Counted from the stretch's first letter, positions 24,188-31,913 are shown. The stretch: DNA of 64,000 nt from an uncultured Christensenella sp. (GCA_910578195.1 CAJTOY010000002.1:72272-136271); one strand, 5' to 3'. Notes: generated from the letters alone by a model not told the origin. Numbers and translations: made by a program.

Positions 24188-24856
24188 TTAATTTCTGTTA
24201 TGCCCGCAAACCGTGCATATGCCGTCCTCGTAGGTATGCGCCGCCATGTTAGCAACGATATTGTGACCGCACGTCGACGGGTGCCAGTGATTTCTACTGT
24301 CGCTTTCCCATTTCGTTGTATCGAAAGTATGCTTGTGCGGTTCGGGTTCAGTCAATTCCTTACTACCGCATACGGTGCACGCGCCGTCTTTGTAATTGTG
24401 CGGCGCAATATCTTTTACAATATTGTGTCCGCACGTCGACGGGTGCCAGTGATTTTTTTCGTCACTCTCCCATTTCGCATTATCAAACGTGTGCTTGTGC
24501 GGGGCGGGCTCCGTCGGCTCCTTATGACTGCATACAGTGCATATGCCGTTTTCGTATGTATGCGCTGCAAGATTAATAACTATATCGTGCACGCACGTCG
24601 ACGCGTGCCAATGGTTTTTACTGTCGCTTAGCCATTTCGTGGTATCGAACGTGTGCTTGTGCGGCGTTTCTCCGTCTTGCTCGTCGTCCGTGTCCGGTTT
24701 GACTACTCCCCACGAGTTAAACCATTTTTCCGGGTCCCAGTTCTTCCACCCCGCAGTAGCCCACGCCAAGACTATTACAACCATTACGATTGAAATTATC
24801 GAAACGATTAATATGCCCCAAATCCCGCCGCGGTCGTTGTTGTCGTTGTTTGCCAT
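24188..24856 (-). CDS. N-anchored protein C with three His/Cys repeats
   Basis: A 222-residue third member: helix IWGILIVSIISIVMVVIVLA, a diverged signature TAGWKNWDPEKW, an acidic linker, then three ~45-residue repeats of the form HKHTFDxxKWxSDxxNHWHxSTCxHxI, followed by AxHxYxxGxCTVC. Repeats of this kind occur in cell-surface proteins of Clostridia, so the element may have taken them from a host. The regular His and Cys suggest metal binding. It is the first of the structural block. Confidence 0.7.
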   Translation of the reverse strand: MANNDNNDRGGIWGILIVSIISIVMVVIVLAWATAGWKNWDPEKWFNSWGVVKPDTDDEQDGETPHKHTFDTTKWLSDSKNHWHASTCVHDIVINLAAHTYENGICTVCSHKEPTEPAPHKHTFDNAKWESDEKNHWHPSTCGHNIVKDIAPHNYKDGACTVCGSKELTEPEPHKHTFDTTKWESDSRNHWHPSTCGHNIVANMAAHTYEDGICTVCGHNRN

Positions 24857-24892
24857 TGTTTGTCCTTTTTGAGCAGCTTTGCCGCCGCCCTT

Positions 24893-25081
24893 TTATATAA
24901 ATTTTTTTATATCTACTGCGGTTTGCCCCGCTTGATACTTCACTCTCGCCGCCGTTACTCCCGGCTTTAATTTGGTTATTGCAGCTCTGCGCTCCGCGCC
25001 TTGCTTCGTACAATATCGCTTTGCGCTGTATGATTTGCGACCGTTTTTATATTCGGTCAAAACAAAATAATATCCGCTCAT
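24893..25081 (-). CDS. Small basic protein, 62 aa
   Basis: MSGYYFVLTEYKNGRKSYSA, ending with TAARVKYQAGQTAVDIKKFI; many Lys, Arg and Tyr. The size and charge would suit a single-stranded-DNA-binding protein, but I see no recognised fold. Its ATG overlaps the upstream stop (ATGA). Confidence 0.55.
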   Translation of the reverse strand: MSGYYFVLTEYKNGRKSYSAKRYCTKQGAERRAAITKLKPGVTAARVKYQAGQTAVDIKKFI

Positions 25082-25236
25082 TTTTCCGCCCGCCGCTTTT
25101 GTCGTTTTTTATACGCCGCGCATTTTTCGTCGTAATCGAAGTCACAAATTAATGATACTCCCGTAGGCTTGTCCGTCAGCTTGCATACCTCGCATTTCTT
25201 TTTATAATCGAACTTGATATATGGGCAACTGCTCAT
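25078..25236 (-). CDS. Cys-rich small protein, 52 aa
   Basis: MSSCPYIKFDYKKKCEVCKL, then LICDFDYDEKCAAYKKRQKR: Cys residues at 4, 15, 18, 32 and 40, likely a small metal-binding domain. Both ends overlap the neighbouring genes by ATGA, so it is translationally coupled and surely expressed. Too short for most ORF lists. Confidence 0.65.
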   Translation of the reverse strand: MSSCPYIKFDYKKKCEVCKLTDKPTGVSLICDFDYDEKCAAYKKRQKRRAEK

Positions 25237-25484
25237 TCCGTCACCTCGCGACAAATGATTTCTTCCAAATAATGTAATGCTTCAAATATTTTGCTTCTTG
25301 CATGGCACAAATCTGTGATATTCTTACCTAATATCATTGTTTTGATATCAGGGTCTGCAAGCTTTGGATATGGAAGCTTTTTTAAAGGTTCATTTTCTTG
25401 ATGTTCATAATCGCATAGTTCGTCGATTGTTACTTTTAAGCTCCCTATTATGCCAACAATTTTATCTTTGTTTGGTTCATTCAT
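25233..25484 (-). CDS. Small helical protein, 83 aa
   Basis: MNEPNKDKIVGIIGSLKVTI at the N-terminus and TDLCHARSKIFEALHYLEEI near the end; predicted all-helical, acidic and cytoplasmic. It begins the coupled run of three small genes. No family recognised. Confidence 0.55.
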   Translation of the reverse strand: MNEPNKDKIVGIIGSLKVTIDELCDYEHQENEPLKKLPYPKLADPDIKTMILGKNITDLCHARSKIFEALHYLEEIICREVTE

Positions 25485-25748
25485 TTTTTTACCTTACCTA
25501 CCTTTATTTTTTGTCCTTACCGAAACCCCGCACGAAGCGGGGTGGTAAGGTATTTCGGCTGCCAACGCGCGGGCGATTACCCGCCCGCCGACATAAATAA
25601 CGGAAAGCCTTTTCATCAGAATTGACTACGCCTTCGCTGATACGTGACGACGTTCACACTCTTTGGTTTTACTGAACAATCCGGACAGCTTGTTTGTGGC
25701 TTTTTTGTGTGTCTTAAACCGTCGTTTACTGCAGTCGACTGCAGTGAA
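25485..25748. other. Intergenic region with hairpin and palindrome
   Basis: 264 bases without a gene. It holds the hairpin CCTTACCGAAACCCCGC/GCGGGGTGGTAAGG (about 25514-25550), related in sequence to one at 28988-29022, and the 18-bp palindrome at 25728-25745. Confidence 0.55.
25728..25745. repeat. 18-bp palindrome, copy 1
   Basis: ACTGCAGTCGACTGCAGT, perfectly self-complementary, three bases after the pcfJ-like stop codon on the minus strand. Two more identical copies lie at 28915 and 28960. Confidence 0.85.
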
Positions 25749-27632
25749 TTATGCTGCCTTAGTTAAACGCTTTGCGCCCCATTCGCCCATTTCTTGAAAC
25801 GGTACTTCGCGAATAACCTTCACCCGCGACGCCCGTATCTGGTCTTTTGCATCGGGTACAACGATATCGTTTATGTTTACTTCAAGCTCTAATATTGCCA
25901 CGTCCGTCCATCCGCCGCCGTAATTCTGCGCGAATTCAAGCGAAGCTATATGTATTCCTTTTACTGCCACTCTGTCCGGGTTTTTATCCGTTTCCGTTTC
26001 GAGAATTTGCCCCGGCACGTATTCGGTCTTGTTATCCCAAGCGCTGATATATTTTCCGTTACTCTTTTTCACTGCCTTGTAGTAAATCCGTTTTAAATCC
26101 TCTTTTACCGTCGTACTCCGACTATTAAACCAGCTTTCGTATTCGGCAAGAAATTTATCTACCTCGGCGCGGATTTCTTCGGATTCGTCCTCGTTTTTAT
26201 AGCCGCGGCATTGCACGATATCCAGCTTGCGCATTACGGGCTTAATTTCCATTGTGTAAAACGGTTTATCCTTCGCAGCGCTTCGGCGCAAAAACAATAT
26301 TATGTCCTCGCCATTCGCCATTCGCGCAACATAGTTCCCCACGCAGTGACTTTGAGTTTTGCCTTCGTATATTATTTCTTCCGAACTCTGCGGTACTATA
26401 ATGCAAAATTTTCCGTTATCGTACGAGCACAGCTTGTGATATTTCGCATATGCTTTTAAAATTCCGATTTCATTCTCTTCGTTCGCTTTTATCTCGATTA
26501 ACGACGAAGTGTGCGCGTGAGCTTTTAAAAGGTCCGTCGGATACAGTACGCGGCTGTCGCTCATATCGAAATCAAGCTTAATGCACTCGCTTATGTAATC
26601 TATATAATCTCCCGCTATGTTTTTGCATTGCTTTCTGTTTTGCTGGTTCCGCAAATATTTGAATACCTTGCGGGCATTGTCTGTCGTAAGCTTGAAGCCT
26701 TCTAAATACTGTACTCGCTCCATATCCAACATTAAGTTAATATTCTGTTGCGTTGCGCGCACATTAAGCGCATTTAGCTTTCGCGCCGCAAGCAGCCCTT
26801 TTATACTTATATCCTCGCCAACGTCGGCAATTATCCGGTTATAATCGACGCCCAGCACCTCCGATATTTTCGAGCTGTCCGCAAATTCCTTCGCGCTATA
26901 AATCATTTTTTCGGTAATTTCATTGAAACCGTATTTTTGTAAAGTGCGGAAGGCTTTATAACTCAGCGGCTTTGTAAGATAATACATTGTCGGCTTGTCC
27001 GAACTGCCGTCTTTTAAATCGTATAAAAACGGACTGTCGTCTCCGTCATAGTTCGCAAGCCAGAACACGTCGTCGTCAAGATTCTCCACTTCTACAAATT
27101 CGGCTTCCGCATAATCCTCTGTCGGATTTATGAAATACTTTATCTCACCGTCATGGTAATACTCGCGACCGTATTCGAAGAAACGCATGGACGGGAAATG
27201 GCTGAGCGTTGTATAGTCGTCGTAAGCTCTTTCGCTATAATCCGCATACGCTATGAACAGCCTTAAAACGTAACCGTCTTCGTAGCTTTGCATATGTGCT
27301 ATATGCTGCGGGCACATATCATTCAGCGGCTGAGACTTATCTCTGAAATTCGCTAAAATACCGTCTTCCCCGCATTTAGGACAAACTATGTTTTGTAATT
27401 GTTTGTCTGCTTCCGAAAGCTCGAAAAGTGAATTACATGCCGGGCATCGACAGTAGGTTTTTTCTTCGTCTATTTTGCTTTCATTAACCCAACTGTCTTC
27501 ATCGATTATCTGTCCGTAAAAAAATATATCTTCGTCGTCTATTAAATTGCAAAACTCGTCTTCGGCTATTCGATAACATTCATTAAAAACATAGTCGGTT
27601 TTGTCAAACTCATAAAGGTCTAAAAACTTCAT
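25749..27632 (-). CDS. PcfJ-like protein
   Basis: A 627-residue protein with an N-terminal zinc-ribbon-like pair (CRCPACNSLF, VCPKCGEDG at about 63-95), a long helical middle and the PcfJ-domain signature in the C-terminal third: IYEGKTQSHCVGNYVARMAN and KPFYTMEIKPVMRKLDIVQC. PcfJ-like proteins are common in plasmids, ICEs and phages of Firmicutes; their function is not settled. It is among the early genes and the largest of the element. The 18-bp palindrome follows its stop. Confidence 0.8.
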   Translation of the reverse strand: MKFLDLYEFDKTDYVFNECYRIAEDEFCNLIDDEDIFFYGQIIDEDSWVNESKIDEEKTYCRCPACNSLFELSEADKQLQNIVCPKCGEDGILANFRDKSQPLNDMCPQHIAHMQSYEDGYVLRLFIAYADYSERAYDDYTTLSHFPSMRFFEYGREYYHDGEIKYFINPTEDYAEAEFVEVENLDDDVFWLANYDGDDSPFLYDLKDGSSDKPTMYYLTKPLSYKAFRTLQKYGFNEITEKMIYSAKEFADSSKISEVLGVDYNRIIADVGEDISIKGLLAARKLNALNVRATQQNINLMLDMERVQYLEGFKLTTDNARKVFKYLRNQQNRKQCKNIAGDYIDYISECIKLDFDMSDSRVLYPTDLLKAHAHTSSLIEIKANEENEIGILKAYAKYHKLCSYDNGKFCIIVPQSSEEIIYEGKTQSHCVGNYVARMANGEDIILFLRRSAAKDKPFYTMEIKPVMRKLDIVQCRGYKNEDESEEIRAEVDKFLAEYESWFNSRSTTVKEDLKRIYYKAVKKSNGKYISAWDNKTEYVPGQILETETDKNPDRVAVKGIHIASLEFAQNYGGGWTDVAILELEVNINDIVVPDAKDQIRASRVKVIREVPFQEMGEWGAKRLTKAA

Positions 27633-27647
27633 TTCCCCTCCTCGCCG

Positions 27648-27992
27648 TTAAATGAAATCGTCGAAATCGAGTTCGGGCGTTGCACCGACATTTCCGCAGA
27701 TTATCGCGCGGAGCTTGTTTATAGGACGAGTGTATGCCACACCGAGCTTTGCAGCTATAAGCTCCGCCGCCCGGAAGGGCGATACGCATTGCGCTTTTTC
27801 CGACTTGCCTATTTTCTCTATTTCGGCGAATAACTCGGGCAAGCCGTTTTTGCCGTCTATTTCAAAACTGTCCGCAGTCTGTGAAAGCGCCTCGACGGTA
27901 CATTCAATCACTGCTTCGTAAACTTCTTTCTTCGGCATGCTTTCCGTTTCGTTGTCTTGAAACAGCATTAACAAATAGTCGTTCTTTTTCAT
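27648..27992 (-). CDS. Unknown acidic protein, 114 aa
   Basis: MKKNDYLLMLFQDNETESMP, then a helical body ending in ATPELDFDDFI. Start placed at 27992, where the ATG overlaps the preceding stop (ATGA) and GGAAGGGGGA lies upstream. Genes beside pcfJ are often pcfK, but I do not see PcfK features. No other family recognised. Confidence 0.55.
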   Translation of the reverse strand: MKKNDYLLMLFQDNETESMPKKEVYEAVIECTVEALSQTADSFEIDGKNGLPELFAEIEKIGKSEKAQCVSPFRAAELIAAKLGVAYTRPINKLRAIICGNVGATPELDFDDFI

Positions 27993-28897
27993 AACTGCAT
28001 TTCCCCCTTCCATTTGTCAAGTACGGCATTTAACGCCGTTCTGCACTTCGTCGCGTTTTCTTCGGCCATGCCGTCAAGCGACTTTTTTATCTCTACACCC
28101 AGACGCTGCAAATCATTGAACTTGACTTTGAAGATTAGTAAGTCGTCCGACGCTATTGTCTTTTTCTGCTCCTTTGCCGCCGCAAGCTGTAAGTTCGTTT
28201 CTTTTAGCTTTGCTTCAAGCTCGTCTGCACGCGCCTTTTCCGCCGCAGCCACCCTCTTCGATTGTTCGTCGGGGACCGTCTTAACTTCCTTTGCCGCTTT
28301 CTTTGCTTCCGCAAGCGCTTTTTCAAGCGCACATGCTTCCGCCTTTATTTTCTCCGCTCGGGCCCGCGCTTCCTTTAATTCTTGCTCCTTTTTATCGAAA
28401 TCGTCCGACAGCTCCGCATAGTCGCTTTCAAGCTCGCTTACCTGATTGTTTTTTGCTTCAAGCTCTTGTTCTTTCGCCTTGATTATTTCTTTTAATTGTT
28501 TTGCCGATTTACTTACGGCTGTTTCGTCCTCCATAATTTCAGCGGCTATCGGTTCTGACGCGGAAGCTATCGCCGCAAGCTTCGTCACGCCTAAATCTGC
28601 ATTTTTAACAAGAAACTCTTCCGGCAATTTCAAGATACTTATCCAAGTAAACGCTTGCCGCTCCTTTATGTTTAGTGCGTTTTCCACATAATCGGAAAAC
28701 TTTTCGAAGCCCGCCGCGAGGTACAACTCTTCGTCGTGCATGCGCTTCAAGTCGTTTGCCACTATAAGCAAACACTCCGCTGCCTTTTGACCCGCCAGCA
28801 CCATTTCGGTATGTAAATTCAGAAACGTCCTTTGGTCGTTCGTGAGCTGCTCGCTCGGTAACAGCATTAGCTGTTGGTAGGTTAATTTGTCGCTCAT
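27989..28897 (-). CDS. DUF3102-like protein with long coiled coil
   Basis: A 302-residue protein. Residues about 30-115 resemble DUF3102/ParB-edge domains seen in mobile elements (MVLAGQKAAECLLIVANDLK, then ERQAFTWISILKLP); 125-245 is a long Glu/Ala/Lys coiled coil like KfrA-type plasmid proteins. Such proteins bind DNA near their own promoter and help replication or segregation. Two 18-bp palindromes lie just upstream of the start, which fits autoregulation or a centromere-like site. GGAAAAGGAA precedes the ATG. Confidence 0.65.
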   Translation of the reverse strand: MSDKLTYQQLMLLPSEQLTNDQRTFLNLHTEMVLAGQKAAECLLIVANDLKRMHDEELYLAAGFEKFSDYVENALNIKERQAFTWISILKLPEEFLVKNADLGVTKLAAIASASEPIAAEIMEDETAVSKSAKQLKEIIKAKEQELEAKNNQVSELESDYAELSDDFDKKEQELKEARARAEKIKAEACALEKALAEAKKAAKEVKTVPDEQSKRVAAAEKARADELEAKLKETNLQLAAAKEQKKTIASDDLLIFKVKFNDLQRLGVEIKKSLDGMAEENATKCRTALNAVLDKWKGEMQL

Positions 28898-28914
28898 TTC
28901 CTTTTCCTTTTTTT

Positions 28915-28932
28915 ACTGCAGTCGACTGCAGT
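28915..28932. repeat. 18-bp palindrome, copy 2
   Basis: ACTGCAGTCGACTGCAGT, immediately before the ribosome site of the DUF3102-like gene. Confidence 0.85.
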
Positions 28933-28959
28933 AACTTTTTTTATTTGTTTTCGATTTTC

Positions 28960-28977
28960 ACTGCAGTCGACTGCAGT
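28960..28977. repeat. 18-bp palindrome, copy 3
   Basis: ACTGCAGTCGACTGCAGT, 45 bases from copy 2 (centre to centre), a little over four helical turns. Confidence 0.85.
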
Positions 28978-29082
28978 GCCGTTTTCCTTTCCCAAACCCC
29001 GCCGAAGCGGGGCGTTTGGAAGGAAAATGAGTTCCGCTTTGCAGAGGTACTCCCTACTCCGCGGCATATTAAAAGCAATTGC

Positions 29083-29253
29083 TTACTTTCCTTGAACCAA
29101 CATAAAATATCGCATTAGCTTGTTTTCGGAACTTTTCAAACACTGCCCCGCGTCTATCAATAGTCCGTTCGCCGAGCTCTCCGGCAACGCCTCGATTTCT
29201 TTCTGCACTGCGCTAAGCTGCGCTTTGATTTTGTTGTATGTTTCTTCGCTCAT
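29083..29253 (-). CDS. Small helical protein, 56 aa
   Basis: MSEETYNKIKAQLSAVQKEI at the start and SSENKLMRYFMLVQGK at the end; amphipathic helices, no cysteine motif. Three bases after the preceding stop, so probably coupled to it. Not recognised. Confidence 0.55.
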   Translation of the reverse strand: MSEETYNKIKAQLSAVQKEIEALPESSANGLLIDAGQCLKSSENKLMRYFMLVQGK

Positions 29254-29256
29254 TAC

Positions 29257-29481
29257 TCATTGTCCTTTTTTTGTTTGCGCAATAACGTCATCGTAAGACT
29301 CAACTGTTGTTACGTCTGAAATTATTTCAATTAAACTCGTACCCTTCCTATTAGTAGCGGTCATTTCAAAATTTATTATTGCGCAACCGTCACCTCGTTC
29401 CCTTATAAAACAAATTCTATTGATAGGTAAAAATAACCTCTTGTTTTGATATTGGTCTGTAACCTCTATAAATCCTTTCAT
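29257..29481 (-). CDS. First gene of the early operon, 74 aa
   Basis: MKGFIEVTDQYQNKRLFLPI, then NRICFIRERGDGCAIINFEM, a short beta-rich protein. I prefer the ATG at 29481 with AAGGGA six bases before it; the ATG at 29550 gives 23 extra residues but has no ribosome site. It lies directly behind the operator-controlled promoter, the Cro-like position, but I see no helix-turn-helix. Confidence 0.55.
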   Translation of the reverse strand: MKGFIEVTDQYQNKRLFLPINRICFIRERGDGCAIINFEMTATNRKGTSLIEIISDVTTVESYDDVIAQTKKGQ

Positions 29482-29561
29482 TGCCGTTCCCTTTTCCCGC
29501 GGGCATTTTGCCTTGGCGGGCTTATTTTTATCGTTTTTTGCAGCGGTCATTATAAACTTAC

Positions 29562-29628
29562 TGTCGATATATCAACATTTTTTAAAATGATTATAGTTGA
29601 TATATCGACAATTGTCAAGATATCAACA
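29562..29628. promoter_or_regulatory. Three-operator switch of the element
   Basis: Three 16-bp sites: TGTCGATATATCAACA (29562-29577), its reverse complement form TTGATATATCGACA (29597-29610) and TGTCAAGATATCAACA (29613-29628). The second lies between the -35 and -10 boxes of the early promoter, the third covers its -35 and the first covers the start region. The repressor gene begins 22 bases to the right. The design parallels phage OR/PR control. Confidence 0.9.
29590..29618 (-). promoter_or_regulatory. Early leftward promoter of the element
   Basis: Minus strand TTGACA (29613-29618), 17-base spacer, TATAAT (29590-29595): perfect consensus, embedded in the three operators. Confidence 0.92.
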
Positions 29629-29649
29629 ACACTTTGTTATAATTTTTTT

Positions 29650-30027
29650 ATGAAATTAGGAAATTTAATTAAAGAATTACGAATTGATAATGAATATTCA
29701 CAGCAAACTGTTGCAAATAAATTAGGTATTTCGCGAAGTGTTTTATCCCAGTACGAAAATAATTTAGTTGAACCGACTGCTTATGTGATTAAAAAATTCG
29801 CAGAATTTTTTAATGTATCTACCGATTACCTACTCGGACTTGTAGATGAATTCGGCACACCTCTCGCCACGCCGACGAGCGAAAATATTCTAACTTCCGA
29901 GGAACGCAGTATAATTTACGATTATCGCGCCTTGAACTCGGAATGTCAAAAGCTTGTTAAAAGCACAATAAAAACACTCCTCATATCTTCATTAGGTAAC
30001 GAGCATAATAAAAATAGATATTCATAA
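29650..30027 (+). CDS. Cro/CI-type (XRE) repressor
   Basis: A 125-residue protein with an N-terminal XRE helix-turn-helix: LGNLIKELRIDNEYSQQTVA followed by NKLGISRSVLSQYENNLVEP, and the usual continuation FFNVSTDYLLGL. The C-terminal half is short and has no LexA-like peptidase, so induction is not by RecA-stimulated cleavage. A TATAAT (29638-29643) ends six bases before the ATG with no ribosome site, suggesting a leaderless mRNA as for lambda cI from PRM. It should bind the three operators at 29562-29628. Confidence 0.88.
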   Translation: MKLGNLIKELRIDNEYSQQTVANKLGISRSVLSQYENNLVEPTAYVIKKFAEFFNVSTDYLLGLVDEFGTPLATPTSENILTSEERSIIYDYRALNSECQKLVKSTIKTLLISSLGNEHNKNRYS

Positions 30028-30041
30028 GGTTATATTAGTAA

Positions 30042-30518
30042 ATGAAATACGCAATTATAAGTGAAGAAAAAATATCAAAATGCCTATTTTGTCGTGTACC
30101 AGATTGTTCACTATGTTGGAAATATGACCAGCACGATAATATTAAGAAAATAATCTACTCTTCGTTATCACTCAATGACACTTATACCAAGTTTCGTGAG
30201 CATAAAAATCCTAATAAATATAAAAATTATCATATTCATAAAATTTCTAAAATTGACCCAAACAATATCGAATATAATATACATGAAGAAGTTAAATATG
30301 GAATTTTAGAAACGGTTTTTCTAATAGAAAATAGATCAATTCTTTCTCATGAAATTATAAATATCAGCGCGACTTTAAAACCTATAATTTCTTTACATAA
30401 GTTAATTATAACTGGCAAAATACAAACAAACAGCCATTTTGCCTATCAAGCTGGCTATCACTGGTCTGTTTGGAATATAATAAAAATTTCGAAAGCACTT
30501 CCAACATTCAATCTTTAA
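30042..30518 (+). CDS. Unknown protein with CXXC pair, 158 aa
   Basis: Fourteen bases after the repressor gene and probably cotranscribed. The N-terminus holds CLFCRVPDCSLCW (Cys 14, 17, 22, 25), a likely metal site; the rest is AT-rich coding with many Ile, Asn and Lys. Genes next to a phage repressor often affect host phenotype or immunity; no family recognised. Confidence 0.6.
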   Translation: MKYAIISEEKISKCLFCRVPDCSLCWKYDQHDNIKKIIYSSLSLNDTYTKFREHKNPNKYKNYHIHKISKIDPNNIEYNIHEEVKYGILETVFLIENRSILSHEIINISATLKPIISLHKLIITGKIQTNSHFAYQAGYHWSVWNIIKISKALPTFNL

Positions 30519-30561
30519 ATTTCTTTGAGTAATAAAAAATACATTTTTTTGGTATAAAATT

Positions 30562-30592
30562 TACTCCGTAGGCGCATTTGCCGAAAGGAGTA
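30562..30592 (+). promoter_or_regulatory. Hairpin sequestering a ribosome site
   Basis: TACTCC (30562-30567) pairs with GGAGTA (30587-30592), with GGC/GCC pairing inside. GGAG is the ribosome site of the ORF at 30602, so translation of that ORF and coupled integrase expression could be restrained. Confidence 0.5.
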
Positions 30593-30601
30593 TTTTTATA
30601 A

Positions 30602-30811
30602 ATGAACACAAAAGAAATTTTAACCAGACTTGCAAGCATAATTCAAGAGCTTAACCTCTTCTTTGGTGAACTTTCGAAGGAGCTTCCGAACTTGCGAGTT
30701 GTGGTTGACAATTCACGCTCGTTATCTGAGCAAAAAAAAATGGCACAAAGGTTCTTTCTTTTCCTTGTGCAAAGGAGCTTCAAAAAGATAATTTCCAAAA
30801 CGAAGATTTAG
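30602..30811 (+). CDS. Small ORF before integrase with A9 slippery run
   Basis: In frame the product is 69 residues: helical MNTKEILTRLASIIQELNLF, then LSEQKK and a tail that does not look like protein. At 30732-30740 there are nine A; a -1 shift on A-AAA-AAA (30733-30739) enters a frame open for 40 codons (it reads FPCAKELQKDNFQNEDLEND near its middle) that runs without a stop into the integrase. It could be an excisionase-like partner, a separate protein, or the front of a fusion. The function of the 46-residue head is unknown. Confidence 0.55.
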   Translation: MNTKEILTRLASIIQELNLFFGELSKELPNLRVVVDNSRSLSEQKKMAQRFFLFLVQRSFKKIISKTKI

Positions 30812-30858
30812 AGAATGACGGGGCGTTTGAAATTATTCTATCTAAAAGGAGAAACCAA

Positions 30859-31896
30859 ATGCCAAGAAAATACAGACCGCTATTCACGGAACAGTGGTTC
30901 AAAGACCACACAAGGCAAAAAGCCAACGGGGTTTATGAAATCAGATGCAGCATAAACAAAGTACCTATTTCAGGTTCGAGCAAAAACCTTGATATTGCCG
31001 TACAAAGATTTCTGGAAAGCCTCGTTCAGACGGATAGAAATGCCGAAAAGAAAAAACCCGCCGTTCAGCGGGTTACTTTTAACGAATTTGCAGAAAAATG
31101 GTTTGAGCTTGTAAAGAAGCCGACGGTTAAGGCGAACACTTATCAGTCTTACCTTGACGTTTACCACAAGCACATTAAACCGTTTATGGACGGCAAGGAA
31201 ATTCAGGAGCTCACGGCTATGGGTATTCAGCCGCTGTTTTCTAACCTTTACAATAAAGGTCAAACAAAGACCGCCGAGCTTATCAGACTTATTCTGAATC
31301 CGATATTCAAAGCCGCCATTGCCGAACAGCTGATAACATTCAATCCTATGGACGGCGTTCAGATACTCAAGCATCACAGTAAAGGCAGCACTGCATTAAC
31401 CTACGACGAAGAAGCTGCGTTATTGCGAGAGCTGACAAACAGCCCCTACCGCTTGACGTTCGTTTTAATGCTCTACGGCGGTATGCGCCGCGCCGAGCTT
31501 CCTTCAGCCCGGATTGAGGGAAAATTCGTTATCGTAAAGAATGCGAAGAAAAGATTATCCGAAATCGCAACCGAAAGGAAAATTCCTATTACCCCTATGC
31601 TTGCACGTTACCTGCAAGGCGTTTCGGAAGACGAGCTGAAAGAGGCTATCGGATATGACAGCGACGTCTTAACGCATAATTTCAAAAGGCTTTGCCCTTC
31701 GCATCACCTGCACGAGCTGCGCCATACGTTTATAACACGGTGTCAAGAATGCGGCGTTCCGCGCGAAGTTGTTTCCGTCTGGGCGGGTCACGCTGCAGAT
31801 AATACAATGACGTCGAATGTGTATACTCACTTTTCGGAAGAATTCCTGCTGTCAGAGGCTCTAAAAGTCGACTATTATAATAGATTAAGGGGTTAG
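30859..31896 (+). CDS. int: Tyrosine recombinase (integrase)
   Basis: A 345-residue phage-type integrase with N-terminal arm-binding domain, a core-binding domain (VTFNEFAEKWFELVKKPTVK region) and catalytic domain. Catalytic residues: Arg210 (GGMRRAEL), His285 and Arg288 (HELRHTF), His311 (GHAADN) and nucleophile Tyr322 (NVYTHF). AGGAGAAACCAA precedes the ATG. It lies about 100 bases from attR and should recombine the tRNA-Tyr 3' half. The repeats TAGTCCCAA just beyond its stop are likely arm sites. Confidence 0.95.
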   Translation: MPRKYRPLFTEQWFKDHTRQKANGVYEIRCSINKVPISGSSKNLDIAVQRFLESLVQTDRNAEKKKPAVQRVTFNEFAEKWFELVKKPTVKANTYQSYLDVYHKHIKPFMDGKEIQELTAMGIQPLFSNLYNKGQTKTAELIRLILNPIFKAAIAEQLITFNPMDGVQILKHHSKGSTALTYDEEAALLRELTNSPYRLTFVLMLYGGMRRAELPSARIEGKFVIVKNAKKRLSEIATERKIPITPMLARYLQGVSEDELKEAIGYDSDVLTHNFKRLCPSHHLHELRHTFITRCQECGVPREVVSVWAGHAADNTMTSNVYTHFSEEFLLSEALKVDYYNRLRG

Positions 31897-31913
31897 TCCC
31901 AATTTAGTCCCAA
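31894..31913 (+). promoter_or_regulatory. Integrase arm-type direct repeats
   Basis: TAGTCCCAA occurs at 31894-31902 and 31905-31913; one exact copy and a variant lie inside the left end at 13533-13551. Spacing of 11 bases and symmetry at both ends suggest arm-binding sites. Confidence 0.55.

Larger units (their letters stand above)
28898..29082. other. Intergenic region with two palindromes and a hairpin
   Basis: No gene. Contains identical 18-bp palindromes at 28915-28932 and 28960-28977, then the hairpin CCAAACCCCGC-CGAA-GCGGGGCGTTTGG (about 28992-29018) flanked by CTTTCC and GGAAGG. Confidence 0.6.
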
